The notes: generated from the letters alone by a model not told the origin. Positions 41,961 to 51,389 are shown, counted from the stretch's first letter. The stretch is 64,000 bases of DNA from Aquitalea aquatica (GCF_013911085.1 NZ_JACERN010000033.1:124001-188000), one strand, 5' to 3'. Numbers and translations are program-made.

Positions 41961-43643
41961 CTAGAACACGTTGACCAGCACGATGGTGAACACAGCCATC
42001 ACCAGCCGGGACACGGCATACCCTACGGTATAGCCCAGTGCCGGCACCTTGCTCTGGGCGGCGTCCTGCAATGCACCCAGCGCGGCGGTGGTGGAACGGG
42101 CGCCGGCGCAGGCTCCCAGCAGGATGCCAGGGTGGAACTTGAACACGAAACGCCCCAGCAGCAGGCCGACAATCAGCGGCACCATGGTAACCACAGCACC
42201 GGCAAACAGCAGGGTCAGGCCGTATTGTTGCAGGCCGGAAATGAAGCCCGGCGCAGCGTTCAGGCCGATGACCGCGATAAAGCCGTTCAGGCCGACATTA
42301 TTGAACACCCACAGCGCCGGGCCGGGGATCTTGCCAAAAGTACGCATGGAAGCACGCAGGTAGCCGCAGACAATACCGGCCACAATGGAGCCCACCGAAG
42401 TACCGAAGCTGAGCGGGATACCGGCCACGTGCACGGTGATGGCACCCAGAATGCTACCGGCCACGATACCGAAGCCCATAAAGGCCATGTCGGAGTTTTC
42501 CAGCGGACGGTCGGCATAGCCCAGTTGCTTGGCCACTACGGCCACGTCCTGCTTGGCACCCAGAATGGTCAGCACGTCGCCGCGTTGCACCACCACATCC
42601 TGCCCCATCGGCATGTCGAGATCACCACGGCTGAAACGGGTGAGGAACAGGCCACGGCCAGGCTTGCCGAACAGTTCGCCGGTGATGTCGCCCAGCGTCT
42701 TGCCGGCGTATTTGCGACTGGTCACCACCAGGTCGAGCAACTCGGTGGAGAAGTCCAGCAGCGGCACGTCTTTCACTTCCTGGCCGAAATGGTGCTGGTA
42801 TTTCAGCAGCGCGGTCAGCGTGCCGGAAATGGCCACCACATCATTACGCTGAATACGGGTGCTGCCTTCGCAATCGACAATCTTGGCACCCACGGCCTGA
42901 CGCACGCGGCGCACGAAGATTTCGTGGTTGAACATGGCTTCCACTTCGGAAACCGTCTTGTCGAACAGATCAACATTGTTCAGCTGGAAGGCACGGGCGG
43001 AAAACTCGCGGTACGCGGTGCTACCCACGGTGTGGCCGCTGCCGTTTTCCTTTTCGTAGGTCTTGCACTCTTCCACCAGGTTGAAGCCCAGCACTTTCGG
43101 TGCAAAGGAAGCCAGAAACCAGGCCGAACCGGCAGTGCCGAAGGGATAGGTCACGGCATAGGCCACCGGCATCAGCGCCATGGCCACCTTCACGCCACCG
43201 GGCATCTGGCTGGCCTGATTGAGCAGGTCGGTCGCCACACCCAGCACGGTGGAATTGGTATAGCCACCGGACAGCAGGCCGGCAGTCAGCGCGGCATCAT
43301 AGTGCAGCATCTTGCCCAGCAAGATGGCGGTGAACAGGCCAGAGGCACACACCAGCACGGTAAAGAACACTTGCGAGATACCGTCGCTCTTGAGGGCGCG
43401 GATGAATTGCGGCCCCACGGCGTAGCCGACGGCAAACAGGAACATGGCAAAGAAGGTGGATTGCAGCACCGCCGGAATCACCAGATGCACCTGGCCAATC
43501 AACAGGCCAGCCAGCAAGGTGGAGGTAACCACCCCCAGATTGAACTTGCCCAGATTGAGGTTACCCACCCAGAAACCGACGGCGATGGTCAGATAGATCG
43601 CAATCTCCGGGTATTTCTGCAGGGTATGAATGATGTAGTCCAT
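41961..43643 (-). CDS. AspT/YidE-family dicarboxylate antiporter
   Basis: 560 residues from the ATG at 43643 (AGGTGT upstream). Two blocks of about five hydrophobic segments flank a central cytoplasmic region with two TrkA_C/RCK_C-like domains (~205-375), the layout of the aspartate:alanine exchanger family, which also includes succinate exporters. Family sequences include FLFAVGYAVGPQF and LLSGGYTNSTVLG. It is transcribed with malic enzyme (63-base gap) from a sigma-54 promoter, which favours a C4-dicarboxylate such as succinate, malate or aspartate as substrate. Confidence 0.82.
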   Translation of the reverse strand: MDYIIHTLQKYPEIAIYLTIAVGFWVGNLNLGKFNLGVVTSTLLAGLLIGQVHLVIPAVLQSTFFAMFLFAVGYAVGPQFIRALKSDGISQVFFTVLVCASGLFTAILLGKMLHYDAALTAGLLSGGYTNSTVLGVATDLLNQASQMPGGVKVAMALMPVAYAVTYPFGTAGSAWFLASFAPKVLGFNLVEECKTYEKENGSGHTVGSTAYREFSARAFQLNNVDLFDKTVSEVEAMFNHEIFVRRVRQAVGAKIVDCEGSTRIQRNDVVAISGTLTALLKYQHHFGQEVKDVPLLDFSTELLDLVVTSRKYAGKTLGDITGELFGKPGRGLFLTRFSRGDLDMPMGQDVVVQRGDVLTILGAKQDVAVVAKQLGYADRPLENSDMAFMGFGIVAGSILGAITVHVAGIPLSFGTSVGSIVAGIVCGYLRASMRTFGKIPGPALWVFNNVGLNGFIAVIGLNAAPGFISGLQQYGLTLLFAGAVVTMVPLIVGLLLGRFVFKFHPGILLGACAGARSTTAALGALQDAAQSKVPALGYTVGYAVSRLVMAVFTIVLVNVF

Positions 43644-43766
43644 GATAGACACCTTTGTTTGGTCAGCCACCACCAGCCGACATGTCGTACCGGTGGTGAC
43701 CATCAGGCGCGAAGCACCCGTCAGCTATTCACGCGCCACCCGTCCGGGCGGCGCATGTCTTCCCTC

Positions 43767-45425
43767 TCAGTACTGAGGCTTGTACAGCTGAGCCTCAAGC
43801 CAGGCGCGGATATCACGCGGACGCTCTACCTGGGCCAGACCGGAATCGAACATGTACTCGGCAATACGGGCCGCCGTGGTCACTTCGGTTTCCAGAATCT
43901 GCTCCTGGCTGGGGAACAGCATGGCCTTGGCGCGCTGGGTCAGCGTGACCTGGTCGGCGGTGGCGTGGGCGGCCACGATAAAGCACTCGTCGTTCAGGCG
44001 GGTCGGGCGGCAGGCATAGGTCGCCAGGCCGATGGCCGGGTAGATGTAGAAGTTGTTGGCCTGGCCCGGACGATAGGTTTTGCCTTCGTATTCGAAGTCG
44101 GGGAACTGCACGCCAGCGGCAAACAGCGCCTTGCCCTTGGACCAGGTGTAGGCTTCCTCGGCGCTGCACTCGGCCTTGTGGGTGGGGTTGGACAGGGCAA
44201 AGATGATGGGCTGCTCGTTCAGCTTGCTCATCAGCTCGATCACTTCACGGGTAAAGGCGCGCGCCTTGGTGCTCACGCCAATCAGCACGGTCGGTTTGAA
44301 CTCTTCGATGGCCTTGAGGAAATCCTTGCACGGCTTGGCCGGGCGGGCATACAGCTTCTGGGTTTCCGACAGATCGGTACGGGAATGCTCGATCAGGCCG
44401 TTGATATCGAACAGGGCAACCTGCTTGCGTGCTTCGGCTTCGCTCAGACCCAGGGTTTGCAGCTCGGCGCAGAACAGCTTGGCAATGCCCAGGCCAGCAG
44501 AACCGGCACCCAGGAACATCACGCGCTGGTCGGTCAGCTTGCCACCGGTAATGTTCATGCCGGCAGCGATACCTGCCAGTGCCACACTGGCGGTGCCCTG
44601 GATGTCATCGTTGTAGCAGAGGATCTTGTCTTTGTAGCGATCCAGCATGCGAATGGCGTCGGTGCCTTTCCAGTCTTCAAAATGCACGCAGCAATTGGGG
44701 AAGACCTCCTGCACGGCCTGGATGAATTCTTCGGTCAGCTCGTCCAGTTCGGCTTCGGAAACTGGGGCTTCGCGGGTGCCCATATAGAAAGGGTCGGCGC
44801 GCAGGGTTTCATTGGTGGTACCGATATCAAACAGCACCGGCAGCAGGCCGGCCGGCGGTACTGCAGCGCAAGCGGTGTACAGCTGCAGCTTGCCAATCGG
44901 GATGCCCATGCCATTGGCGCCGATGTCACCCAGACCCAGAATGCGGCCACCGGTGGATACGCAGATAAAGCGCACGTCTTTTTCCGGCCAGTTGCGCAGC
45001 ACCTCGGCCATGCGGCCCTTCATATAGCGGGTGATATACATGCCACGGGCGCGGCGGTAGTTGTTGCCGAAGGTTTCGCAGGCATCGGCTACGGTCGGGT
45101 CGTACAGCACCGGGATGAAGCGTTTCGGGTCGGACATCACCGTCTTGTAGAACACGGTTTCGTTACGGTCTTCCAGGCCGATCAGGTAGGTGTAGCGTTC
45201 CAGATCGTCCGCTTTTTCGTCCAGGTGGGCCATGACGCGCTCTACCTGACGGTCCAGGTTTTCCACTGCATGCGGCAGCAGGCCTTCCAGCCCCATCTGA
45301 CGGCGCTCTTCCACGCTATAGGCCGTGCCCTTGTTCAGCTTGGGTTCATGCAACAGCGGCATGCCGCCGTGTTGGCCATTGGCGCTCAGCTTGTCATTCT
45401 TGACGGAAGTGTTCTTTACAGTCAT
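43767..45425 (-). CDS. maeA: NAD-dependent malic enzyme (MaeA/SfcA type)
   Basis: 552 residues of the large malic enzyme class without a C-terminal phosphotransacetylase domain. It converts L-malate to pyruvate and CO2 with reduction of NAD(P). Seen: YTACAAVPP, the metal-binding FEDWKGTDAIRML and CYNDDIQGTA, and the dinucleotide loop FLGAGSAGLGIAKLF. NAD preference is the norm of this class, not shown directly. First gene of the operon with the AspT-type antiporter, under sigma-54. Confidence 0.93.
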   Translation of the reverse strand: MTVKNTSVKNDKLSANGQHGGMPLLHEPKLNKGTAYSVEERRQMGLEGLLPHAVENLDRQVERVMAHLDEKADDLERYTYLIGLEDRNETVFYKTVMSDPKRFIPVLYDPTVADACETFGNNYRRARGMYITRYMKGRMAEVLRNWPEKDVRFICVSTGGRILGLGDIGANGMGIPIGKLQLYTACAAVPPAGLLPVLFDIGTTNETLRADPFYMGTREAPVSEAELDELTEEFIQAVQEVFPNCCVHFEDWKGTDAIRMLDRYKDKILCYNDDIQGTASVALAGIAAGMNITGGKLTDQRVMFLGAGSAGLGIAKLFCAELQTLGLSEAEARKQVALFDINGLIEHSRTDLSETQKLYARPAKPCKDFLKAIEEFKPTVLIGVSTKARAFTREVIELMSKLNEQPIIFALSNPTHKAECSAEEAYTWSKGKALFAAGVQFPDFEYEGKTYRPGQANNFYIYPAIGLATYACRPTRLNDECFIVAAHATADQVTLTQRAKAMLFPSQEQILETEVTTAARIAEYMFDSGLAQVERPRDIRAWLEAQLYKPQY

Positions 45426-45484
45426 GGCATTCTCCAGTTTGTATCGAAAGGGTGAGTTGAAAGCTTCTCAGCTGCCCTTCTTAT

Positions 45485-45500
45485 TGCAACTGGCGTGCCA
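45485..45500 (-). promoter_or_regulatory. Sigma-54 promoter of maeA
   Basis: On the minus strand TGGCACGCCAGTTGCA is a full match to the -24/-12 consensus, 60 bases before the maeA start. Confidence 0.8.
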
Positions 45501-45581
45501 GCCTTTCCGGCCCGTTAAAAATTTTTATCTTATTGATTTTAATGATTTTTTATTTCCAGAAAAAACCATGCTGACGTCAGG

Positions 45582-45624
45582 CCGTACTTTGCCCCGCACG
45601 GCGGGTGCGGAAGTCCGTACTTTG
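45582..45624. promoter_or_regulatory. Enhancer-like repeat pair upstream of maeA
   Basis: CCGTACTTTG occurs at 45582-45591 and 45615-45624, 33 bases apart. The second copy is the right half of CGG-AAGT-CCG (45608-45617). Position (80-125 bases upstream of the sigma-54 promoter) and spacing match the pairs in the AEC/Fe-S region. Confidence 0.5.
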
Positions 45625-45629
45625 TGAGT

Positions 45630-46182
45630 GGGCTTTGCGCGGCTAGGGAAAAAACTGGTTTTTGGGGAAGGAGGAAGTGAAAGAGAGCGTGGCGCGCCAT
45701 ACCCGGTTGGGGTAAGACCCGCGAAGTTAAACCCGATATCGCCACACCGCTGTCGCTTGGCAACTATCGAACTATTTAAACATCAGCTGTCGGCTAGGCG
45801 GATGATGATTTGCCTGCCGCTGCCGCTGCAGCTGCCGCACGGCGGACGGGAAAGGGGTCGCATCGGTGCGGTCAGGTATGCGGATCGGGTGAATGGGGGT
45901 GAATGCAGAAAGTGGAACGGCACAAGTTTAAATAGATTACTGACAAGGGGGATTCTGCTTACGACCTTGAGCAGCTATCCCAGATGTGTCCACAGCATTA
46001 CCGGAGATCGGCCGAAGCGGCCTTTCATGGCTAAACCTGCGAAGTCCGCTTCTGTATGGATTGCAGCCGCCAAAGTGTCTGGATAGGTCGGGGGGATTCA
46101 GTCTGAATTTCCTATCACAGCCATTGGCTAAAAGTATTTAACCTTTCCGGTAGGCCAGCCGATCATCGCATATTTCACCTGC
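45630..46182. other. Gap of 550 bases without a recognisable gene
   Basis: Reading frames here lack credible starts or domains. A small hairpin (GGCCG-AAG-CGGCC near 46012) is the only structure noted. Confidence 0.4.
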
Positions 46183-47127
46183 GTGGTACCTCCATTGAAA
46201 GCCCTCTTCAACCCCGAACAGCGTGGTGTGCTGTTTGCCTTTCTGGCCGCCTTTGGCTTTTCCTTCAAGGCGATCTTCGTCAAGCTGGCCTATGCCTCGG
46301 CCACGGTGGATGCGGTCACCCTACTTACACTACGCATGGTGTTCTGCATTCCCTTTGTACTGCTGGCAGCCATTCCCGCAATCCGGAGATTTCCCAGCCT
46401 ACCCGCGCGCGACAAGGCACTACTACTCGTATTGGGCGTGCTGGGCTATTACGGTTCCAGCATGCTGGATTTTTACGGGCTGCAATACATCAGCGCGGGG
46501 CTGGAACGGCTGATCCTGTTTACTTACCCCACCATTACCATCGCCATTGGCATCGTGTTCATGGGCAAGAAAGCCGATGCGCGCATCCTGCTGGCTGCAG
46601 CCCTGTCCTATGGCGGTATCGCCATTGCATTTTTGCATGATGCCAGCCAGAGCCGGGATGTCGGCACGGTATTGCTGGGTGCAGGTTTTGTCTTTGCCTG
46701 TGCGGTGCTGTATGCCTTTTACAATGCAGGATCGGAAGTCGCCATCCGCCGCATGGGTGCGCACCAGTTTTCTCTGCTGGCCATCCTGATTGCTACCGGC
46801 GCCATCCTGCTGCATTTTGTCCTGGCCAGACCGCTGGCCACACTGTGGCTGCCGTGGCCTGTTTATGGCTACAGCGTTGGCATGGCGCTGTTTTCTACCA
46901 TTCTTCCCATTTTTTGGCAGTCCATTTCCATCCGCCATATCGGTGCCGAACGCTCAGTGCTGATCGGTACGCTGGGGCCGGCCCTGACGTTGCTGTTTGG
47001 CTGGTGGCTATTGCACGAACCGATTTCACTGGCGCAACTGGCTGGTACCGCGCTGGTCATGGCCGGGGTTCTGCTGGCCAGTTATCAGGCAAAGCCAGCT
47101 TTGGCCCTGCCTGAAAACCCGGCGTGA
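46183..47127 (+). CDS. EamA/DMT-superfamily transporter
   Basis: 314 residues with ten hydrophobic segments in two EamA repeats (about 15-135 and 155-295), the drug/metabolite transporter fold. The second repeat ends in FGWWLLHEPISLAQLAGTAL, a strong family signature. Translation probably starts at GTG 46183 or a nearby TTG (46195); no good ribosome site helps to choose. Substrate unknown. It converges with the LysR gene of the aldolase operon and may export or import an intermediate of that pathway. Confidence 0.85.
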   Translation: MVPPLKALFNPEQRGVLFAFLAAFGFSFKAIFVKLAYASATVDAVTLLTLRMVFCIPFVLLAAIPAIRRFPSLPARDKALLLVLGVLGYYGSSMLDFYGLQYISAGLERLILFTYPTITIAIGIVFMGKKADARILLAAALSYGGIAIAFLHDASQSRDVGTVLLGAGFVFACAVLYAFYNAGSEVAIRRMGAHQFSLLAILIATGAILLHFVLARPLATLWLPWPVYGYSVGMALFSTILPIFWQSISIRHIGAERSVLIGTLGPALTLLFGWWLLHEPISLAQLAGTALVMAGVLLASYQAKPALALPENPA

Positions 47128-47137
47128 TGCGGCCCAA

Positions 47138-48070
47138 TCAGCTTGCATCAACCTGCGTGGTGCCGTCTGTCTCGTGCAGGTAGGTGGCACTGATGTGATC
47201 AATCACGATATCAATGAGCGGGTTTTGGCGCTTGCTGCTCCAGGCCATGGCGGTGGTAACCACATGCAGCCCGTCCTCCAGTTGACGAATCACCACTGCA
47301 GGAGGTGCCATCAGCTGCAATGAGTCCGGCACCAGCGCCACACCCTGCTTGCAGCCAACAAATGCAATCTGAGATGCCACTGAACGGACTTCATGCAAGA
47401 TTCGGGGTGAAAAGCCGCTATTGCCGCAGGCTGAAATCAGGGCATCAAAGGACAAGGGGCTCACCTTGCGCGCAAACATGATGAAGTCCTCCTCAGCCAG
47501 GTCTGCCAGGTACAACCCAGACCGTTCGCACAGCGGATGCGTGGCTGGCAAGGCTACGGCCAGACGATCCTGGCGGATGGGCAGTGAATTGATGTTTTCG
47601 CCCAGATTGCCTTCCAGCCGGGCAAAGGCAAGGTCGATATCACCGGCTTCCAAAGCGGGAATCGCTTCATAGCTATCGATTTCCTTGACCGCGATGGTCA
47701 ACCCGGGGTGGTTCTGCCTTACCTGTTCAATGAGCGCCGGCAACACCTCAAGGATGGCTGAGGTAATCGCACCGATGGTAACCGTGCCGATTTGCCCGGC
47801 CACCGCCTCACGCACCGCCAGTTCCAGGCTTTCCAGCTGCTCGGCAAACTTCCGTACTGCCGGCAGGATAGCCTGACCTACCGGGGTCAGCTGCGCGCCA
47901 CGCCGCGAGCGATCAAACAGCTTCACCTTGAGTGCGTGCTCCAGTATCTGAATCTGCTCGGTCAGCGGGGGTTGCGACATGCCTAGCCGTTTGGCGGCAC
48001 GGCCAAAGTGTTTCTCTTCGGCAATGGCCAGGAACAGCCAGAGGTGGCGAATCAGGCGAAAGTTGATCAT
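47138..48070 (-). CDS. LysR-type regulator of the aldolase operon
   Basis: 310 residues: winged helix-turn-helix (residues 5-65, AEEKHFGRAAKRLGMSQPPLTEQI region) and a periplasmic-binding-protein-like effector domain. It belongs to the LTTR class that opens MINFRLIRHL and typically senses aromatic or organic acids (CatR/CbbR-like). Divergent from the three-aldolase operon with a T-N11-A box in the 110-base gap between them, the standard LTTR layout. Confidence 0.88.
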   Translation of the reverse strand: MINFRLIRHLWLFLAIAEEKHFGRAAKRLGMSQPPLTEQIQILEHALKVKLFDRSRRGAQLTPVGQAILPAVRKFAEQLESLELAVREAVAGQIGTVTIGAITSAILEVLPALIEQVRQNHPGLTIAVKEIDSYEAIPALEAGDIDLAFARLEGNLGENINSLPIRQDRLAVALPATHPLCERSGLYLADLAEEDFIMFARKVSPLSFDALISACGNSGFSPRILHEVRSVASQIAFVGCKQGVALVPDSLQLMAPPAVVIRQLEDGLHVVTTAMAWSSKRQNPLIDIVIDHISATYLHETDGTTQVDAS

Positions 48071-48089
48071 GGGTTTTGATAGGTTTTTC

Positions 48090-48108
48090 GTATTTTAACT
48101 TTAGATAC
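48090..48108. promoter_or_regulatory. LysR box (GTAT-N11-ATAC)
   Basis: GTAT and ATAC arms are separated by 11 bases, exactly the T-N11-A dyad of LysR-type regulators, within the divergent promoter region. Wider arms ATAGGT and ACCTAT flank it. Confidence 0.55.
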
Positions 48109-48180
48109 AACGGAATTTACCTATTTAACTGTAGAGCGGAAAGTAGGCCTCACACAAGTCCCAGACCAAGGAGTGACCTC

Positions 48181-48849
48181 ATGTCTCACGCTTCTCCGCT
48201 CGCCCGATTGCAGCAGATGGACAGCAATACCCTGTCCGATGCACTCGATTTTCTTGACCTGCCCGGTGCCACCTACGGCCTGCAACCGCTGTGGGACTGC
48301 CCCAAGGTGGTGGGGCGTGCCAGCACGGTTCAACTGGGGCGCAAAACCGACACCAAACCCACCGCCCATCTTATTTCTCCGGTGATTGCCAAGGTAACGA
48401 GTCAGGACCGGGTGCTGGTGATCGCCGGTGGTGTGGAGGGTATTTCCTGCTGGGGAGACATTCTGGCCAATGCCGCCAGATGCAAGGGTATCCGTGGCAC
48501 CGTCATCGACGGCCTGAGCCGGGATATCGACGGCAGTGCCGACATTGGCTACCCGGTGTATGGACGCGGCGTCACCATGATCAGCGCCCGCAACCGCGTG
48601 GTGCAGCTGTCGTCCGGCCAAGCCGTCCGCATGGCGGGTGTCACCGTAGAGGAGGATGACTACGTGCTGGCCGACCGCTGCGGCACTGTATTCATCCCCG
48701 CCCGGCATATCGAAGACGTACTGGCCCTGGCCGAGAAAATCGTGCGCCGACAGGATGGCATGGTGGCTGCGGTGCGCAGCGGTCGTTCGGTGGCAGACGT
48801 CATGCACGACAAAGAGTTTGAAGCCATCAAACACGGAGAGGCAAAGTGA
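48181..48849 (+). CDS. RraA-family aldolase, copy 1
   Basis: 222 residues, RraA/HMG-aldolase fold. The class II pyruvate-aldolase signature D-X20-R-D is intact: D in SCWGDILAN and RD in DGLSRDIDG. Such enzymes cleave 4-hydroxy-4-methyl-2-oxoglutarate (HMG) or 4-carboxy-4-hydroxy-2-oxoadipate to pyruvate, and many decarboxylate oxaloacetate. True RraA (RNase E inhibitor) is shorter and stands beside menA, so this is likely metabolic. The start at 48181 follows AAGGAG. Its TGA overlaps the next ATG. Confidence 0.8.
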   Translation: MSHASPLARLQQMDSNTLSDALDFLDLPGATYGLQPLWDCPKVVGRASTVQLGRKTDTKPTAHLISPVIAKVTSQDRVLVIAGGVEGISCWGDILANAARCKGIRGTVIDGLSRDIDGSADIGYPVYGRGVTMISARNRVVQLSSGQAVRMAGVTVEEDDYVLADRCGTVFIPARHIEDVLALAEKIVRRQDGMVAAVRSGRSVADVMHDKEFEAIKHGEAK

Positions 48850-49511
48850 TGCAAACCGATCAGCAACTTGTTGCCGCCTTTGCCGGGCTGGATACCCCGG
48901 CAGTATCCGATGCCATGGACAAGCTGGGCCTGCCCGGCCAGTGCCTGGGCATCATGCCGCTGGATAATTACCGCACCACCGTGGTTGGCCCGGCCTTTAC
49001 CGTGAAATACGTCAGCGCCAGCACTCCGGCGGGTACGGTGGGAGACTTCATTGACGATGTCGCCCCGGGCGATGTGGTGGTTATTGATAACGATGGCCGT
49101 ACCGATTGCACGGTGTGGGGCGACATCATGACCCAGTACGCCGGTATGCGGCACATAGCCGGTACCGTCATCGACGGTGTCTGCCGTGATGTAGGCAGAG
49201 CCTTGGCCGATGGCTATCCACTGTTCACCCAGGGACGTTTCATGCGTACGGGCAAGGACCGGGTGCAGGTAGAGGCGGTCAACGGCACAGTGTCTATCGG
49301 CACGGCACGGGTCTGTTCCCGTGACATCGTGGTGGCGGATGCCAATGGCGTGGTGGTGGTGCCGCGTGAACGTGCTGCCGAGGTTGCCGCACTGGCACGC
49401 CATATCGAAAGCGTGGAGGCCCGGATTCGCGCACAACTGGCTGCGGGTAAAACACTGGCAGCGGCCCGTGCCGAACTGGGTTATCACGATCTGCAAAGGA
49501 AACCGGCATGA
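48849..49511 (+). CDS. RraA-family aldolase, copy 2
   Basis: 220 residues, clearly of the 4-hydroxy-4-methyl-2-oxoglutarate aldolase subgroup: GDVVVIDNDGRTDCTVWGD, then X20, then RD in DGVCRDVG. It shares fold and motif with copy 1 but little sequence, so it is an old paralogue or a separate recruit. Starts inside the TGATG junction with copy 1 and ends in a four-base overlap with copy 3. Confidence 0.82.
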   Translation: MQTDQQLVAAFAGLDTPAVSDAMDKLGLPGQCLGIMPLDNYRTTVVGPAFTVKYVSASTPAGTVGDFIDDVAPGDVVVIDNDGRTDCTVWGDIMTQYAGMRHIAGTVIDGVCRDVGRALADGYPLFTQGRFMRTGKDRVQVEAVNGTVSIGTARVCSRDIVVADANGVVVVPRERAAEVAALARHIESVEARIRAQLAAGKTLAAARAELGYHDLQRKPA

Positions 49512-50146
49512 GCACTTCCGCTTTCAACCAGGAGCAGCGTACCCGCTGCCTGACATTGGGCAGCGCCACCCTGTACGAGGCATCGGGTCTGAACTGCGCG
49601 GTAGATCCGCAAATACGCCCAGTTTGGGAGGGTGCGGCATTGGCGGCTCCGGCCTATCCATTGGTTTGCTCCCCCGGCGACAACCTGTCGATTCATATCG
49701 CGCTGGAACGCGCCCCGGCAGGCAGTGTGCTGGTGGTGGATGCCGCCGGTTTCATCGCGGGCTACTGGGGCGAGGTGCTGACTGTTGCCGCCAAGGCTGC
49801 CGGCATTGCCGGCCTGGTCATCAATGGCGGTGTGCGCGATGTAGCTGCCATCGGCACGCATCGCTTTCCAGTCTTTTCCCGTGGCATTTCCGTGCGCGGC
49901 ACCGTCAAAGCCAGTAGCCCTTCCGTTGGCCAGGCCATGCTGTTTGCTGGTGCGCCAGTGGCGCTTGGGGATCTGGTGGTTGCCGATGCCGATGGCGTCA
50001 TCATCCTGCCCGCAGCAGCCATAACATCAACCTTGCAGGCAGCAGAAGCCAGAGCAGAAAAAGAAAACATCATGATGCAGCAGCTACGCCAAGGGGTTAG
50101 CACCCTGGAACTGATGGGGCTGTCCTGCTGGCGAGAGAGAGCATGA
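49508..50146 (+). CDS. RraA-family aldolase-like protein, copy 3
   Basis: 212 residues of the same fold: GSVLVVDAAGFIAGYWGE, then X20, then RD in NGGVRDVAA. The metal-site Asp of the D-X20-R-D signature is Glu here, so activity may differ. ATGA overlap with the following aminotransferase gene. Three RraA-type proteins in one transcription unit suggests either sequential substrates or a hetero-oligomer, since the family forms trimers and hexamers. Confidence 0.78.
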   Translation: MSTSAFNQEQRTRCLTLGSATLYEASGLNCAVDPQIRPVWEGAALAAPAYPLVCSPGDNLSIHIALERAPAGSVLVVDAAGFIAGYWGEVLTVAAKAAGIAGLVINGGVRDVAAIGTHRFPVFSRGISVRGTVKASSPSVGQAMLFAGAPVALGDLVVADADGVIILPAAAITSTLQAAEARAEKENIMMQQLRQGVSTLELMGLSCWRERA

Positions 50147-51375
50147 ACATGAACATGAACACTCCCGTGCTGAACAAATATCTGGCCAGCGCCCGGCCAT
50201 CAGCCACCTACAAGGTGATGGATCGGGTTGCTGCACTGCGTGCCGCAGATGTCGAGGTGATTTCGCTGTGCGCCGGTGAGCCGGACTTTGATACCCCGCT
50301 GCACATTCGTGCCGCGGCCATGGCCGCCATCAATAACGGCCACACCCGTTACACTCAGGTTGCCGGCTTGAAGGCGCTGCGTGAAGCCGTTGCCGACAAG
50401 TTCCGCCGTGAAAACGGGCTGAACGTACAGTGGACCGACACCCTGGTCTGTTCGGGTGGCAAGCAGGTGATTTTCAATGCCCTCGCCGCCACACTGAATG
50501 AAGGTGACGAGGTCATCATCCCCGCCCCTTACTGGGTGAGTTACCCGGAAATCGTCCAGCTGTGTGGCGGCAAGTCCATCGTCTTGCCTTGCGGCCCGGG
50601 CAGTGGCTTCAAGCTGACGGCGGCACAGCTGGCGGCGGCCATTACACCGCAAACTCGCTGGTTGATCCTGAACTCGCCCTCCAACCCCAGTGGGGCGGTG
50701 TATCAGCGCGCAGAGCTGCAAGCGCTAGCCGAGGTTTTATTGGCCAATCCGCAGGTATTGGTACTGTCCGACGATATATACGAGCACCTGCTGTTTGACG
50801 GACAGGTATTCCATACCCTGGCCCAGGTTGAAGCACGTCTTCAGCCGCGCATCCTCACCATGAATGGCGTATCCAAATCCTACGCCATGACCGGTTGGCG
50901 CATCGGCTATGCCACTGGCCCGCGCTGGCTGCTGGATGCCATGGAAAAACTGCAGGGGCAGCAAACCTCAGGGGCTTGTTCCATTTCACAGCATGCTGCG
51001 CTGGCAGCCCTGACCGGGCCGCAGGATTTCATTTCCCGCTCACGTGGTGTGTTTGAAAATCGGCGCGACATGATGGTTCGCCTGCTCAACGAAATGCCCG
51101 GCCTGTCCTGCATCAAGCCGACGGGGGCTTTTTATGCTTTTGCCTGTTGCGAGGCTTTGCTGGGTAAACGCAGCCCGGCTGGCAAGTTGCTGCAAACTGA
51201 CGAAGACGTCGCCATTGCTCTGCTGACCGAAGCCAGCGTGGCGGTAGTACACGGTAGCGCCTTCGGACTGGGACCATACCTGCGCATTGCCTATGCACTT
51301 GATGATGCATCGTTACGCAAAGCCTGTGCTGCTATCCGGACTTTCTGCAACACGGTGATGGCCACCAACGGCTGA
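50143..51375 (+). CDS. Class I aspartate-type aminotransferase
   Basis: 410 residues, fold-type I PLP enzyme of the class I gamma (prokaryotic AspAT) group: CAGEPDFDTP, YTQVAGLKALREAVA, NSPSNPSGAVY, SDDIYEHLLFDG and the PLP lysine in NGVSKSYAMTGWRIGY. The N-terminus contains three ATG-AAC repeats (MNMNMN), any of which could start translation. Within the operon it could convert a 4-substituted glutamate to the 2-oxo acid used by the aldolases, or replenish amino acid from the keto acid. Confidence 0.87.
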   Translation: MNMNMNTPVLNKYLASARPSATYKVMDRVAALRAADVEVISLCAGEPDFDTPLHIRAAAMAAINNGHTRYTQVAGLKALREAVADKFRRENGLNVQWTDTLVCSGGKQVIFNALAATLNEGDEVIIPAPYWVSYPEIVQLCGGKSIVLPCGPGSGFKLTAAQLAAAITPQTRWLILNSPSNPSGAVYQRAELQALAEVLLANPQVLVLSDDIYEHLLFDGQVFHTLAQVEARLQPRILTMNGVSKSYAMTGWRIGYATGPRWLLDAMEKLQGQQTSGACSISQHAALAALTGPQDFISRSRGVFENRRDMMVRLLNEMPGLSCIKPTGAFYAFACCEALLGKRSPAGKLLQTDEDVAIALLTEASVAVVHGSAFGLGPYLRIAYALDDASLRKACAAIRTFCNTVMATNG

Positions 51376-51389
51376 AACAGGGAGACAAG

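Noticed and set aside
41862-45455. A 1197-codon open frame on the plus strand
   Set aside because: It runs antisense to maeA and the AspT-type antiporter, both of which have clear family motifs; its translation is a low-complexity His/Gln/Gly-rich shadow of GC-rich codons.
45628-46086. A 152-codon plus-strand frame upstream of the EamA transporter gene
   Set aside because: No credible start, no domain, and it overlaps the upstream control region of maeA.
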